Shown one piece after another: positions 8,708 through 19,067 of a DNA stretch of 64,000 bases. The notes below the pieces were generated by a model. That model was not told where the DNA came from. It searched no databases and was given only the letters and a program-made list of their open reading frames with translations. The DNA comes from Methylobacterium fujisawaense (GTDB lineage Bacteria > Pseudomonadota > Alphaproteobacteria > Rhizobiales > Beijerinckiaceae), in the NCBI RefSeq assembly GCF_014138435.1, contig NZ_JACJIM010000003.1, positions 62,001-126,000 on the forward strand. The letters run 5' to 3'. The position numbers and the translations under genes are program-made. Positions within the stretch are counted from its first letter, which is position 1. Every line of letters starts with the position of its first letter.

Positions 8708-9601
8708 TCAGCCCCGACGGATCAGGGTGCCGGCGCCGTAATCGGTGAACAGCTCGAGGAGCACCGCATGGTTGACCTTGCCGTCGAGGATGACCACCGC
8801 CTCGACACCGCGCTCGAGCGCATACATGCAGGTCTCGATCTTCGGGATCATCCCGCCCGTGATGGTGCCGTCCGCGATCAGGCGCCGGCAATCCTCCACG
8901 GTGAGTTCCGGGATCAGCTTCTTGTCCTTGTCGAGCACGCCCGGCACGTCCGTGAGCAGCAGCAGGCGCTTGGCCCGAAGCGCCCCGGCGATCGCCCCCG
9001 CGAAGGTGTCGGCGTTGACGTTGTAGGTCTGGCCGTCAGCGCCGTAGGCGACGGGCGCCAGGACCGGGATCAGCTCGGCCTTCAGCACCGCGTCGAGGAC
9101 GCCGCGCTCGACGTGATCCGGCTCGCCGACGAGGCCTAGATCGACGGTCTGCTCCACGTGGCTCTCGGGATCGACGACGGTCTTCATGGCCCGCTTGGCC
9201 CGGACCATGTTGCCGTCCTTGCCGCACAGGCCGACCGCCCGGCCGCCCTCGGCGGAGATCCAGCCGACGATCTGCTTGTTGATCAGGCCCGCCAGGACCA
9301 TCTCGACCACCTCGACGGTGGCCTCGTCGGTGACGCGCAGGCCGCCGCGAAACTCAGACTGGATGCCGAGCCGGTCGAGCATCTTGCCGATCTGCGGCCC
9401 GCCGCCGTGCACGACGATCGGCTTCAGCCCGGACTGTTCCAGGAGGACTATGTCCTCGGCGAAATCTTCGGCCGCGGCCCGGTCGCCCATGGCATGGCCG
9501 CCGTACTTGATGACCACGATCTCCTGGTCGTAGCGCTGCATGTGGGGCAGCGCCTGAGCCAGGACCTCGGCACGCACGTGCACGTTGGGCAATTCGGTCA
9601 T
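8708..9601 (-). CDS. argB: Acetylglutamate kinase
   Basis: This 297-residue amino-acid kinase phosphorylates N-acetyl-L-glutamate in arginine synthesis. The phosphate-binding motif [12 protein letters not shown] is near residue 30, followed by [11 protein letters not shown] and the C-terminal [13 protein letters not shown] and [12 protein letters not shown] motifs. The reading frame is open much further upstream, but the ATG at 9601 gives the family N-terminus [19 protein letters not shown], and the region before it looks noncoding. It is divergent from the UDP-glucose dehydrogenase gene. Confidence 0.97.
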   Translation of the reverse strand: MTELPNVHVRAEVLAQALPHMQRYDQEIVVIKYGGHAMGDRAAAEDFAEDIVLLEQSGLKPIVVHGGGPQIGKMLDRLGIQSEFRGGLRVTDEATVEVVEMVLAGLINKQIVGWISAEGGRAVGLCGKDGNMVRAKRAMKTVVDPESHVEQTVDLGLVGEPDHVERGVLDAVLKAELIPVLAPVAYGADGQTYNVNADTFAGAIAGALRAKRLLLLTDVPGVLDKDKKLIPELTVEDCRRLIADGTITGGMIPKIETCMYALERGVEAVVILDGKVNHAVLLELFTDYGAGTLIRRG

Positions 9602-9912
9602 CGCGGTCCTTCGCCGATCCTTGGGTCGGGTCCTCGGGGGCGGATCTGCGGCCTCCCCTTCGGGCGGTGGCGCTTCTACAGGAAGCCGTCCGCGCTGCGA
9701 AGCCGCCCCGCCTCCATTCGCGGATCGGCGGCGCGCGGCCCGGCCGCCGGCGCGCGGCGCCCCGGTGGTTGTCAAACTACAGTCATCCTTCGCGGGTGTT
9801 GCATTCCCGTGACAGACTGGACCGGATCCAGGCTGGCCCGGCTTGCATCGTCTGGCGGCCGGGATCATGTTGCATCGCAGCAAGCCGCTGGGCGAGCTGC
9901 CGGGAGGGCCCG
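9602..9912. other. Divergent intergenic region argB / UDP-glucose dehydrogenase
   Basis: This 311-bp region must hold both promoters. The part nearest the capsule locus has two TTGCAT hexamers (about 9797 and 9869) and a TTGTCA that could be a -35 element, but no clear -10. I see no gene in it. Confidence 0.45.
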
Positions 9913-11256
9913 ATGCGGATTGCGATGATTGGGGCCGGGTATGTCGGCCTGGTCTCCGGGGCATGCCTCGCCGATTTCGGCCACGCGGTCGTCTGCATCG
10001 ACCGGGATCCCGACAAGATCGCGAGCCTGAATGCCGGCCGCATGCCGATCTACGAGCCCGGCCTCGACGCGCTGGTGACCGAGAACGTCCGCCAGGGACG
10101 GCTCGCATTCAGCACATCGATGCGGGAGGCCGTGGCCGAGGCCGACGCGGTGTTCATCGCGGTGGGCACGCCGTCCCGCCGCGGCGACGGTTTCGCCGAC
10201 CTGAGCTTCGTGTTCGATGCCGCCCGGGAGATCGCCGGGGCGCTCTCGGGCTTCACCGTGGTGGTGACGAAGTCGACCGTGCCGGTGGGCACCGGCGACG
10301 AGGTCGAGCGCATCATCCGCGAGACCAATGCCGACGCGGACGTCGCGGTGGTGTCCAATCCCGAGTTCCTGCGCGAGGGCGCGGCCATCGCCGACTTCAA
10401 GCGTCCCGACCGCATCGTGGTCGGCGCCGAGGAGGCGCGGGCCGAGGCCGTGATGCGCGAGGTCTACCGGCCGCTCTATCTCAATCAGGCCCCGATCATG
10501 GTCACCGCGCGGCGCACCGCCGAACTGACCAAATACGCGGCGAACGCGTTCCTGGCGGCCAAGATCACCTTCATCAACGAGATCGCGGACCTGTGCGAGG
10601 CGGTCGGCGCCGACGTTCAGGCGGTGGCCCGCGGCATCGGGTTGGACAACCGGATCGGGTCGAAGTTCCTGCATGCCGGGCCGGGCTACGGCGGCTCGTG
10701 CTTTCCCAAGGACACGCTGGCGCTGGTCAAGACCGCCCAGGATGCCGGCACCCCGCTGCGGATGGTCGAGACGGTGGTGGCGGTCAACGACCAGCGCAAG
10801 CGCGCCATGGCCCGCAAGGTGATCAAGGCCTGCGGCGGCAGCGTACGCGGCAAGACGGTGGCGCTGCTCGGCCTGACCTTCAAGCCGAACACCGACGACA
10901 TGCGCGATGCGCCCTCGCTGGCGATCATCGCCGGGCTTCAGGATGCGGGGGCGAAGGTGCGCGCCTACGATCCGGAGGGCATGGAGCAGGCCCGGATCCT
11001 GATGCCGGCTGTGGATTACGCCGAGAACGCCTATGCCTGCGCGGAGGGTGCGGACGCCCTGGTGATCGTCACCGAGTGGAACGCGTTCCGGGCGCTGGAC
11101 CTCGACCGGCTGCGTCAGATCATGTCCTCCGACGGATCGGCCCCCGTGCTGATCGACCTGCGCAACATCTACGACCCCGCGAGCGCGGCGCGACACGGTT
11201 TCACCTATTGCGGCGTCGGACGAACCAAGGAGAGCGTCGCGCGGAACGGGTCTTGA
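9913..11256 (+). CDS. rkpK: UDP-glucose 6-dehydrogenase
   Basis: This 447-residue enzyme oxidises UDP-glucose to UDP-glucuronate, a precursor of acidic surface polysaccharides. The NAD-binding motif [18 protein letters not shown] opens the protein. The catalytic cysteine lies in [16 protein letters not shown], and the central [14 protein letters not shown] helix and the C-terminal [16 protein letters not shown] motif are all intact. The ATG at 9913 is chosen because the NAD motif must sit at the N-terminus; the frame upstream is not conserved in character. It opens the capsule locus, and the S. meliloti orthologue is called rkpK. The assignment to capsule synthesis rests on context. Confidence 0.95.
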   Translation: MRIAMIGAGYVGLVSGACLADFGHAVVCIDRDPDKIASLNAGRMPIYEPGLDALVTENVRQGRLAFSTSMREAVAEADAVFIAVGTPSRRGDGFADLSFVFDAAREIAGALSGFTVVVTKSTVPVGTGDEVERIIRETNADADVAVVSNPEFLREGAAIADFKRPDRIVVGAEEARAEAVMREVYRPLYLNQAPIMVTARRTAELTKYAANAFLAAKITFINEIADLCEAVGADVQAVARGIGLDNRIGSKFLHAGPGYGGSCFPKDTLALVKTAQDAGTPLRMVETVVAVNDQRKRAMARKVIKACGGSVRGKTVALLGLTFKPNTDDMRDAPSLAIIAGLQDAGAKVRAYDPEGMEQARILMPAVDYAENAYACAEGADALVIVTEWNAFRALDLDRLRQIMSSDGSAPVLIDLRNIYDPASAARHGFTYCGVGRTKESVARNGS

Positions 11257-11624
11257 TCATCGCGGTGGAGACCGACGGGCCTGAATTCCTGTGCGGGATC
11301 TGCGCCGGCGCGCGAAGATTTCTTCCGGAATCGGGCCCGATGCCGCTAGACGGGCTGCCGCCCCCGAGGGGCAACTGTGGCTTTCTCGTGGTCGAGTTCG
11401 CGTCTCGACAGGCGGTCCAGCGGTTCAATCTTGGCGTTTTGGGCGCAGGGATTGGATAAGCCGCTGATGAATACATGTCACAGCCTCTGGCAATTTCGCC
11501 GCAGAGGGATGACCTCGCGTTGGGGCTGGTTGGACACCGCAATGGTGCCACAGTAAGGGGTGAGAGGGTACTCACTCGTCGAGAGCCGAGCCGACTTCCG
11601 ATAACGAGCGTGTGCGAACCGAAC
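11257..11624. other. Intergenic region upstream of the rkpA-like synthase
   Basis: This 368-bp stretch is less GC-rich than its neighbours. A possible promoter has TTGGCG near 11431 and GATAAG about 18 bp later, which would put transcription start near 11465. The in-frame ATG at 11475 lies here, but codons after it look noncoding. Confidence 0.4.
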
Positions 11625-14600
11625 GTGACACAACGTACAGACATTGCGATCGTCGGACGCGCATGCCGACTGCCCGGGGCCCCCAGCGTCGACGGGCTGT
11701 GGTCACTCCTGTCCGAGGGGCGCTGCGCCGTCAGCAAGGTGCCGGCCGACCGGTTCTCCCTGGAGCGGTTCGCGCATCCCCGCGCCCATGAGCGCGGCAA
11801 GAGCTACACCTGGGCCGCCGGTGTCATCGACGACGTGTGGTCGTTCGACCCTGCGGTGTTCGGCATCTCGCCCCGCGAGGCGGAGCAGATGGATCCGCAG
11901 CAGCGGATGCTGCTGGAACTGACCTGGGAGGCTCTTGAGGATGCGGGCCTGCGCCCGTCCAGCGTGGCCGGCAGCAATATCGGCGTGTTCGTCGGCGCCT
12001 CGTCGCTCGATTACGGCAACCTGCGCATCCTCGACGCGCCGTCGGGCGACGCCTATGCGGCCACCGGCAACACGCTCTCGATCATCTCGAACCGCATCTC
12101 CTACATCTTCGACCTGAAGGGCCCGAGCTTCACGGTCGACACGGCATGCTCGTCCTCCCTCGTCGCCTTCGACAACGCCGTCCAGGCGATCCGGTCGGGC
12201 CGCGTCGACACCGCCGTCGTTGCGGGCGTCAACGTGCTGGCGAGCCCGTTCAACTTCATCTGCTTCTCCACCGCGCAGATGCTCTCGCGCACCGGCCTGT
12301 GCCAGGCGTTCTCGAAGAACGCGGACGGCTACGTGCGCTCGGAGGGCGGCGTGGTGTTCGTGCTGCAATCGGCCGAGGCCGCGCGGCGCAACGGCGCCAC
12401 GGTCCGCGCCGTGGTGGCGGCCTCGGGCATCAATTCCGACGGGCGCACCACCGGCATCTCGCTGCCCTCGGGCTACGCCCAGGGCGCCCTCTTGGAGAAG
12501 GTCTACCGCGAGGCCGAGATCGGTCTCGACGACCTCGCCTTCATGGAGGCGCACGGCACCGGCACGCCGGTGGGCGATCCGATCGAGGCTTCGGCCATCG
12601 GCTCGAAGCTCGGCCGCGGCCGGCAGGCGCCGCTGCCGATCGGCTCGATCAAGACCAATATCGGCCACACCGAGCCTGTCTCGGGCCTTGCCGGCCTGAT
12701 GAAGGCGACGCTGGCGCTGGAGCACGACCTCGTGCCGCCGTCGCTGCATGCGGCTGAACTGAATCCCGAGATCCCCTTCGACGACCTCAACCTGCACGTG
12801 GTGCGGAAGGCCCTGCCGATCACCCGCGGCGCGCGCGAGCGTTTCGCGGGCGTGAACTCCTTCGGGTTCGGCGGCACCAACGCCCATGTCGTCATCACCG
12901 ACGCCCCGGCCTGGTCCAGGGCCGCCGAGTCGGCCCCGGCGCCGGAAGCCCAGGTGCTGCTGCTCTCGGCCCAGAGCCGGGCCGCACTGAACGAGTTGGC
13001 CCTCGATTACGCCGAGCGCCTGGAGGCCGAGCCCGCCCAGGTTCCGACCATCGCGGCCGCCGTCGCCCACCGCCGCGAGCGCATGTCGGCTCGCCTCGCC
13101 ATCGCCCTCGACGGCAAGGCCGACGTGGTTGCCGCCCTGCGCGCCGTCGGCGAGGGCGAGGACACGCAGGACGCCTTCACCGGCACCGCCGTCGACCGCG
13201 TCGCCGAGGTGGCCTTCGTCTATTCGGGCAACGGCAGCCAGTGGGCCGGCATGGGCCGCGAGGCCTACGAGGAGAACCCCGCCTTCCGCGCCGCCTTCGA
13301 CCGGATCGACACCCTGTTCCAGGGCTACTCCGACTGGTCGCTCAAGGACGCCCTCTACGCCGACGACCTAGACGAGCGCCTCGTGCTCACCAGCGTCTCG
13401 CAGCCGCTGATCTTCGCCATCGAGAGCGCCTCCACGGCCGCCCTCAAGGCCAAGGGTCTGATCCCGTCCTATGTCCTCGGCCACAGCGTGGGCGAGATCG
13501 CGGCCGCCGAGGCCGCCGGCATCCTGAGCCTGGAGGACGCGGTCCGGGTCATCTACTACCGCAGCCACCATCAGGAGACGACGCACGGCCAGGGCACCAT
13601 GGCGGTGCTGCTGATGCCGTCCGAGGAGGTCGAGGCTTTCCTCAAGGACTACCCGTCCCTCGACATCGCCGCCTACAACAGCCCGAAGGCCGTCACGGTC
13701 GCCGGGCCGGTGGCCGATATCGACGCCGCCCTCAAGGCGCTGTCGCGCAAGCGCCGCCGCGGCCGCAAGCTCGACCTCGCCTACGCCTTCCATGGCCGGC
13801 TGATGGACCCGACCGAGAAGCCGCTCCTGCGCGATCTCGCCGGGCTGAAGGCCAAGGCCGGCACCACCGCGATGGTCTCCACCGTCACCGGCAGCGTGCT
13901 GGACGGCAGCCATTTCGGCGCCGGCTACTGGTGGCGCAACATCCGCGAGCCGGTGCGCTTCTGTGAAGCCGTGCAGGACGCGACCCGCCGCGGCGCCCGT
14001 GTCTTCGTCGAAGTCGGCCCGCGCGCGACCCTCATGTCCCATGTCGGCGACGCGGTCGAGCCGCTGGGCATCGAGACCGCCACGGTCGGCGTGATGCACC
14101 GCAAGGCCTCCGGTGGCGATCCGATCGCCAAGGCGGTCAGCGCCGCGCTGGTCCAGGGCGCGCAGGTCGACGAGACACTGCTGTTCGGCGACGCGCCCAA
14201 GGGCGATGTCCGCCTGCCGACCTATCCGTGGCAGCGCCGGCCGTTCCGTCTCGCCGACACCACCGAAGGCGTCGGCGCGATGAGCCCCCGCCCCTACCAT
14301 CCGCTGATCGGGTCGCGCACGACCTTCGACGGACTGGAATGGAACGGCTTCGTCGATCCGGTCACCGTGCCGGAGCTGGAGGACCACAAGGTCGACGGCC
14401 AGGTGATCATGCCCGGCGCCGGCTTCGTCGAGATGGCGCTGGCCTGCGTTCGCGAGGCCCTGCGCGACGACGAGGTCGTGCTGGCTGATTTCGAGATCGT
14501 GGCGCCGATGGTGTTCGCCGAGGAGGCCCTGCGCGAGGTCGCGGTGCGCCTCTCGGGCTCCGGCAACGGCATCCAGGTGCTGAGCCGTCCGCGCCTGACG

Positions 14601-17600
14601 CAGACGCCCTGGCAGCTCCACGCCCAGGCGAAGATCGTCGAGGGCACCTTCTCGTCGCCGAAGGCCCCCGACCTGAACGGCTTCAGCTTCGAGACCGCCG
14701 GCGAGCACGTGCTCACCGGCGACGCGCTCTACGCCAAGGCCCTCGCCTCGGGTCTGGCCTTCGGCCCGAGCTTCCAGCAGGTGGCGATGAGCGCCCGGCT
14801 GGACGACGCCACCATCGTGTCCGACCTGCTGCCGGCCGAGCCCGACAGCCGCTACGCCCTGGTGCCGAACCGGCTCGATGCCTGTTTTCACGGGTTGATC
14901 CTGCTCTTCGCCGATCTTCTCGGCGAGAATGGCGGCAAGGCCTACATCCCGGTCCGCTTCGGAGAGGTGCGCCTGCTGCGCCCCGGCGCGGTGATCGCCC
15001 GTTCGATCATCCGGACACGCCGCTGCAACGAGCGTTCGATCCTGGCGGATTTCACCCTCCTCGATGCCGAGGGGGCGGTGGTCGCCACGATCCGCGAGGG
15101 CCGATTCCAGGCCCTGCGGGCCAAGAGCGGCGGTGACCTCGCGGCCTTCGCGATCTCGCAGGTGCCGGAACTCGCCACCGAGCCGACCGCGATCCCCATG
15201 GAACGCCGTCCGAGCGTGGCCGCGCGGCTGCGCCCGCTGGCCGCCGAGGCGAAGGGGCCGGCCGACGCCGCCCTGTCTCCGGGGCACCTCCTGCTGGAAG
15301 GCTGGGCGACCTCGCTCGCCTACCGCCTCGCCTCCGGTCTGGCTCAGGGTGCGACCGTCTCTGTCACCGACAGCCGCGTGCCCGAGGCCTTGCGCCCCTG
15401 GCTGCTGAACGCCCTCTACGCCCTGGAAAGCAGCGGCCTCGCCGAGCGTGCGGGCCAGAACTGGACGCTGGGCGACGGCTCCGCGTTGCCGGCGCCCGAC
15501 GAGATCATGCGCTGGATCGCCGGTGACCATCCGGATCTCTCGGCCGAACTGGTGCTGATCGCCGATGTCGGCGCCCTGGTCGACCGGCTGCTCGCCGGGA
15601 AGCTGAGTGACGCGCCCGCCCTGCCGCAGGGGGCGATCGACGCCTTCGTGCTGCGCTCGGCCACCGCGCGCCACGGCGCCGACGTGGTCGCCAGCCTGAT
15701 CGAGCGGAGCCGAGCCCAACTCCCGAAGGAGCGGGCGCTGCGGGTCCTCCAGGTCGGCTTCGGCCCGCTCTCGGCGCAAACCGCGACCTTCGCGGCCGCC
15801 GCCGAGGCCCGGCTCACCGTCTTCGAGACCGATCGCCGGCTCGCCGAGCGCGCCCGCCTGTCCCTGGGACGCGCCGCCGCCGTGGTCGAGACCGCCGAGG
15901 AGCTCGCTCCCGGCAGCTTCGACCTGATCCTGGCAGCCGGCAGCCTCCACCGGGGCGACCGGTCCCTTCCGGGCCAGCTCGCCGGAGCGCTCGCCACCGG
16001 CGGCCTGCTGGTGGCGGTCGAGCCGGGAGCGTCCCTGTTCCGTGACCTCGTGTTCGGTCTCACGACCGGCTGGTTCGAGGAGGCCGTGGGCGGCATGCCC
16101 GTGGGCCGGCTCGAGGACATCGAGGGCTGGCAGCGCACGCTGAGCGCCCACGGCCTCGTCAAGGTCGAGGTCGAGCGGGCGGCCTCCGCCAACGGCGACG
16201 ACCTCCTGCTGACGGCCGAGGCGCCGGTGCGTCCGGGCCCGGCCCCGGCACAGAGCTTCGCGTTCATCATCGGCTCCGACGACGAGTTCGCGGCCGAGAC
16301 CGCCTCGTCCCTGGCGACCCTGCTGGTCGCGGGCGGCGTGCATGTCTCGATCATCCTCGACTCCGAGACCTCCCTGATGGAGCTGGAGAAGGAGACCCCC
16401 GACACGGTGGTGTTCCTGGCCGGCGCCTTCACCCGAGGCGGCGAGGCGGCCGAGCGGCTGCGCGACCGCTGCCTCAGCCTGAAGCGCTGCACGGAGCATC
16501 TCGGCGCCCGCCAGACCCGGCTGTGGGTCGTGGCGCCGGGGGCCACCCGCGACCGCGGCGGCCAGACCACCAACATCGAGGCCGGCGTGTGGGCCTTCTC
16601 CCGCACCCTCGCCAACGAGGCCCCGAACCTCGACGTCCGCCGCATCGACCTCTCCCCCGAGATGTCGTCGAAGCGCGCCTCGGAGCGCCTGCGCGACCTG
16701 ATCCTCTCCGGCACGCCGGAGACCGAGATCGTGCTGGACGACGAGCGGACCCAGGTCGTGCGCTTCCACGCCGGCCGGCCGCAGCACCGGGATCCGGCCG
16801 ATACCGTCCCGGCCGAGGCCGCGCGGCTCGAGCGCAGCAACACCGGCGGCCTCAGCGAGATGGTCTGGGGTCCGGCCGAGCGCCGCGCCCCCGGCAAGGG
16901 CGAGATGGAGATCGCGGTCGAGGCCACCGGCCTCAACTTCCGCGACGTTCTCTGGGCGCTCTCGATGCTCCCCGAGGAAATCTTGGAGGACGGCTTCGCC
17001 GGCCCGCGCCTCGGCCTCGAATGCGCCGGCCGCGTCACGGCCGTCGGCCCGGGCGTGAAGGGCTTCAAGGTCGGCGATCCGGTCGTCGCCTTCGCCCAGT
17101 CGGGCTTCGCCACGCATATCGTGGTGCCCGACCTCGTCGTCGCGCCGATGCCGCAGGGCCTCGACCCGATGGCGGCCGCCACCGTGCCGGTGGCCTTCCT
17201 CACCGCCTATTACGGCCTCGTTTCCTGCGCCCGGATGCGGCGCGGCGAGTGGGTGCTGGTCCATGGCGGCGCGGGTGGCGTCGGCCTCGCGGCCCTGCAG
17301 ATCGCCAAGCTGAAGGGTGCGCGGGTCATCGCCACCGCCGGCTCCCGCGAGAAGCGGGCCCTCGTGAAGGCGCTGGGCGCCGAGCATGTGCTCGATTCCC
17401 GCTCGCTCGCCTTCGTGGACGAGGTCCGGGCGATCACCGGCGACGGCGTCGACATCGTGCTGAACAGCCTGTTCGGCGAGGCGATGGAGCGTTCGCTCAA
17501 CGCGCTGCGGCCCTTCGGCCGCTTCGTCGAGCTGGGCAAGCGCGACTACGTCGCCAACACCCATATCGGCCTGCGCCCGTTCCGGCGGAACCTCAGCTAC

Positions 17601-19067
17601 TTCGGCGTCGACCTCGATCAGGTGATCCAGCACCAGGGCGATGACGGCGCGCGGATGTTCCGCGAGGTGATGGCGCTGTTCAACGACGGCGGCCTGAAGC
17701 CCCTGCCCTACCAGCCCTTCACGGCGGCCGAGACCTCGGACGCGTTCCGGCTGATGCAGCAGTCGGGTCACATCGGGAAGATCGTGATCAGCCCGCCCAA
17801 GGCCGGCACGATCATGAAGGATACGGCGAAGCCGTTCACGGTCTCGGAGACGGGCGTCCACCTGCTGACCGGTGGCCTCGGCGGCTTCGGCCTCGAGGCG
17901 GCGCGGTGGCTGATCGACCGGGGTGCCAAGCACCTCGTGCTGGCCGGCCGCAAGGGGGCGGCCACCGATGAGGCCAAGGCGATCGTCGCCGAGCTGTCGG
18001 CCCAGGGTGTGACCGTCGAGGCGAAGGCCGTCGACATCACCAGCCGCGCCTCGGTGGACCGTCTGCTCGCCGAGATCGAGCAGAAGGGCAAGAAGCTCGC
18101 GGGCGTGCTCCACGCCGCGGCGGTGCTCCAGGACGGCCTGATCTCCAACATCGACGCGGCTGCGCTCGACGCGGTGATCGGCCCGAAGGTGATCGGCGCC
18201 CAGCACCTGGACGCCGCGACCCGCGACCGGAGCCTCGACTACTTCGTCCTGTTCTCCTCGGCGACGACCTTCATCGGCAATCCCGGTCAGGGCTCCTACG
18301 TGGCCGCCAACGGCTTCATGGAGGGCTTGGCGCGCCAGCGCCGCCGCCGCGGTCTGCCCGCCCTGGCGGTGGCCTGGGGGGCCATCGGTGATGTCGGCAT
18401 GCTCGCCCGCAACAGGGCGGTCATGGAAGGTCTGGCCGGTCGCGTCGGCGTCACGCCGATGGAGGCCCGCCGCTGCCTCGACCTGATGGCCGAGGCGCTG
18501 GAATGCCAGGGGACGTCCCCCGACGAGGCGGTGATCGCCATCGCGGCGATGCATTGGGGCAAGGCGCGCGAGCGGCTCGCCACCATGCGCTCGCCGAGCT
18601 ACGCGGAACTCGGGTCGGACCAGCAGGTCGAGGCCGGCGGCGTCCAGGCGATCAACATCGGGGCGCTCCTCAAGGGGGGCGACCTCGACGCGGTCCGCAA
18701 GACCGTGTCGGATGCGATCGTCGAGGACATCGCCCGGATCCTGCGCCTGCCGAAGGACGACATCAGCCGCGTCCGCCAGCTCTCGGAGATCGGCCTCGAC
18801 TCGCTGATGGGCGTCGAACTCGGCGCCAGCCTGCAGGAGCGCTTCGCCCTCGACGCGCCGCCCGCGGGCCTGTCCTCGGGCATGACCGTCACCGAACTGT
18901 CGGAGTCCTTAATTCAGGCGGTTTCCGCGCCCATGGATGAGACCGCCGGCGTCGCGATGAGCCTCGTGGCGAAGCATGTCGGCGGTGAGGTCGATGCGCA
19001 GATGATCGCGCCTCTCAAGGAACTCATCGAGCAGACGTCCAGCGGGATCAAAGAGACCAACTCATGA
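11625..19067 (+). CDS. rkpA: Multidomain type I polyketide/fatty-acid synthase, RkpA-like
   Basis: This giant single-module reducing synthase is about 2,480 residues. The domain order is: KS (about 5-430; Cys175 in DTACSSS, His in EAHGTGTPVGDP and NIGHTEP); AT (about 530-850; Ser621 in GHSVGE, AFHG motif); DH (about 890-1180; His921 in HKVDGQVIMPG and Asp in LDACFH); a degenerate methyltransferase and structural pseudo-KR (about 1380-1660); ER (about 1700-2040; HGGAGGVG near 1881); KR (about 2080-2290; GGLGGFG at 2083, catalytic Tyr in GSYVAANGF); and ACP (Ser2393 in GLDSLMG). All reductive domains look active, predicting a saturated acyl chain. I prefer the GTG at 11625 (MTQRTDIAIVG) over the ATG at 11475. 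Its stop overlaps the next gene by ATGA. Context matches RkpA of the rhizobial K-antigen locus, thought to make a lipid for capsule assembly. Confidence 0.92.
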   Translation: MTQRTDIAIVGRACRLPGAPSVDGLWSLLSEGRCAVSKVPADRFSLERFAHPRAHERGKSYTWAAGVIDDVWSFDPAVFGISPREAEQMDPQQRMLLELTWEALEDAGLRPSSVAGSNIGVFVGASSLDYGNLRILDAPSGDAYAATGNTLSIISNRISYIFDLKGPSFTVDTACSSSLVAFDNAVQAIRSGRVDTAVVAGVNVLASPFNFICFSTAQMLSRTGLCQAFSKNADGYVRSEGGVVFVLQSAEAARRNGATVRAVVAASGINSDGRTTGISLPSGYAQGALLEKVYREAEIGLDDLAFMEAHGTGTPVGDPIEASAIGSKLGRGRQAPLPIGSIKTNIGHTEPVSGLAGLMKATLALEHDLVPPSLHAAELNPEIPFDDLNLHVVRKALPITRGARERFAGVNSFGFGGTNAHVVITDAPAWSRAAESAPAPEAQVLLLSAQSRAALNELALDYAERLEAEPAQVPTIAAAVAHRRERMSARLAIALDGKADVVAALRAVGEGEDTQDAFTGTAVDRVAEVAFVYSGNGSQWAGMGREAYEENPAFRAAFDRIDTLFQGYSDWSLKDALYADDLDERLVLTSVSQPLIFAIESASTAALKAKGLIPSYVLGHSVGEIAAAEAAGILSLEDAVRVIYYRSHHQETTHGQGTMAVLLMPSEEVEAFLKDYPSLDIAAYNSPKAVTVAGPVADIDAALKALSRKRRRGRKLDLAYAFHGRLMDPTEKPLLRDLAGLKAKAGTTAMVSTVTGSVLDGSHFGAGYWWRNIREPVRFCEAVQDATRRGARVFVEVGPRATLMSHVGDAVEPLGIETATVGVMHRKASGGDPIAKAVSAALVQGAQVDETLLFGDAPKGDVRLPTYPWQRRPFRLADTTEGVGAMSPRPYHPLIGSRTTFDGLEWNGFVDPVTVPELEDHKVDGQVIMPGAGFVEMALACVREALRDDEVVLADFEIVAPMVFAEEALREVAVRLSGSGNGIQVLSRPRLTQTPWQLHAQAKIVEGTFSSPKAPDLNGFSFETAGEHVLTGDALYAKALASGLAFGPSFQQVAMSARLDDATIVSDLLPAEPDSRYALVPNRLDACFHGLILLFADLLGENGGKAYIPVRFGEVRLLRPGAVIARSIIRTRRCNERSILADFTLLDAEGAVVATIREGRFQALRAKSGGDLAAFAISQVPELATEPTAIPMERRPSVAARLRPLAAEAKGPADAALSPGHLLLEGWATSLAYRLASGLAQGATVSVTDSRVPEALRPWLLNALYALESSGLAERAGQNWTLGDGSALPAPDEIMRWIAGDHPDLSAELVLIADVGALVDRLLAGKLSDAPALPQGAIDAFVLRSATARHGADVVASLIERSRAQLPKERALRVLQVGFGPLSAQTATFAAAAEARLTVFETDRRLAERARLSLGRAAAVVETAEELAPGSFDLILAAGSLHRGDRSLPGQLAGALATGGLLVAVEPGASLFRDLVFGLTTGWFEEAVGGMPVGRLEDIEGWQRTLSAHGLVKVEVERAASANGDDLLLTAEAPVRPGPAPAQSFAFIIGSDDEFAAETASSLATLLVAGGVHVSIILDSETSLMELEKETPDTVVFLAGAFTRGGEAAERLRDRCLSLKRCTEHLGARQTRLWVVAPGATRDRGGQTTNIEAGVWAFSRTLANEAPNLDVRRIDLSPEMSSKRASERLRDLILSGTPETEIVLDDERTQVVRFHAGRPQHRDPADTVPAEAARLERSNTGGLSEMVWGPAERRAPGKGEMEIAVEATGLNFRDVLWALSMLPEEILEDGFAGPRLGLECAGRVTAVGPGVKGFKVGDPVVAFAQSGFATHIVVPDLVVAPMPQGLDPMAAATVPVAFLTAYYGLVSCARMRRGEWVLVHGGAGGVGLAALQIAKLKGARVIATAGSREKRALVKALGAEHVLDSRSLAFVDEVRAITGDGVDIVLNSLFGEAMERSLNALRPFGRFVELGKRDYVANTHIGLRPFRRNLSYFGVDLDQVIQHQGDDGARMFREVMALFNDGGLKPLPYQPFTAAETSDAFRLMQQSGHIGKIVISPPKAGTIMKDTAKPFTVSETGVHLLTGGLGGFGLEAARWLIDRGAKHLVLAGRKGAATDEAKAIVAELSAQGVTVEAKAVDITSRASVDRLLAEIEQKGKKLAGVLHAAAVLQDGLISNIDAAALDAVIGPKVIGAQHLDAATRDRSLDYFVLFSSATTFIGNPGQGSYVAANGFMEGLARQRRRRGLPALAVAWGAIGDVGMLARNRAVMEGLAGRVGVTPMEARRCLDLMAEALECQGTSPDEAVIAIAAMHWGKARERLATMRSPSYAELGSDQQVEAGGVQAINIGALLKGGDLDAVRKTVSDAIVEDIARILRLPKDDISRVRQLSEIGLDSLMGVELGASLQERFALDAPPAGLSSGMTVTELSESLIQAVSAPMDETAGVAMSLVAKHVGGEVDAQMIAPLKELIEQTSSGIKETNS

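Noticed and set aside
13368..18554. A 1,728-residue open frame antisense to the giant synthase
   Set aside because: It mirrors the coding frame of a well-supported synthase, is rich in Arg/Ala/Gly/His with no domain, and such antisense frames are expected at this GC content.
11625..19067. Stand-alone polyketide antibiotic cluster
   Set aside because: There are no tailoring, thioesterase, resistance or phosphopantetheinyl-transferase genes; all neighbours are capsule genes.
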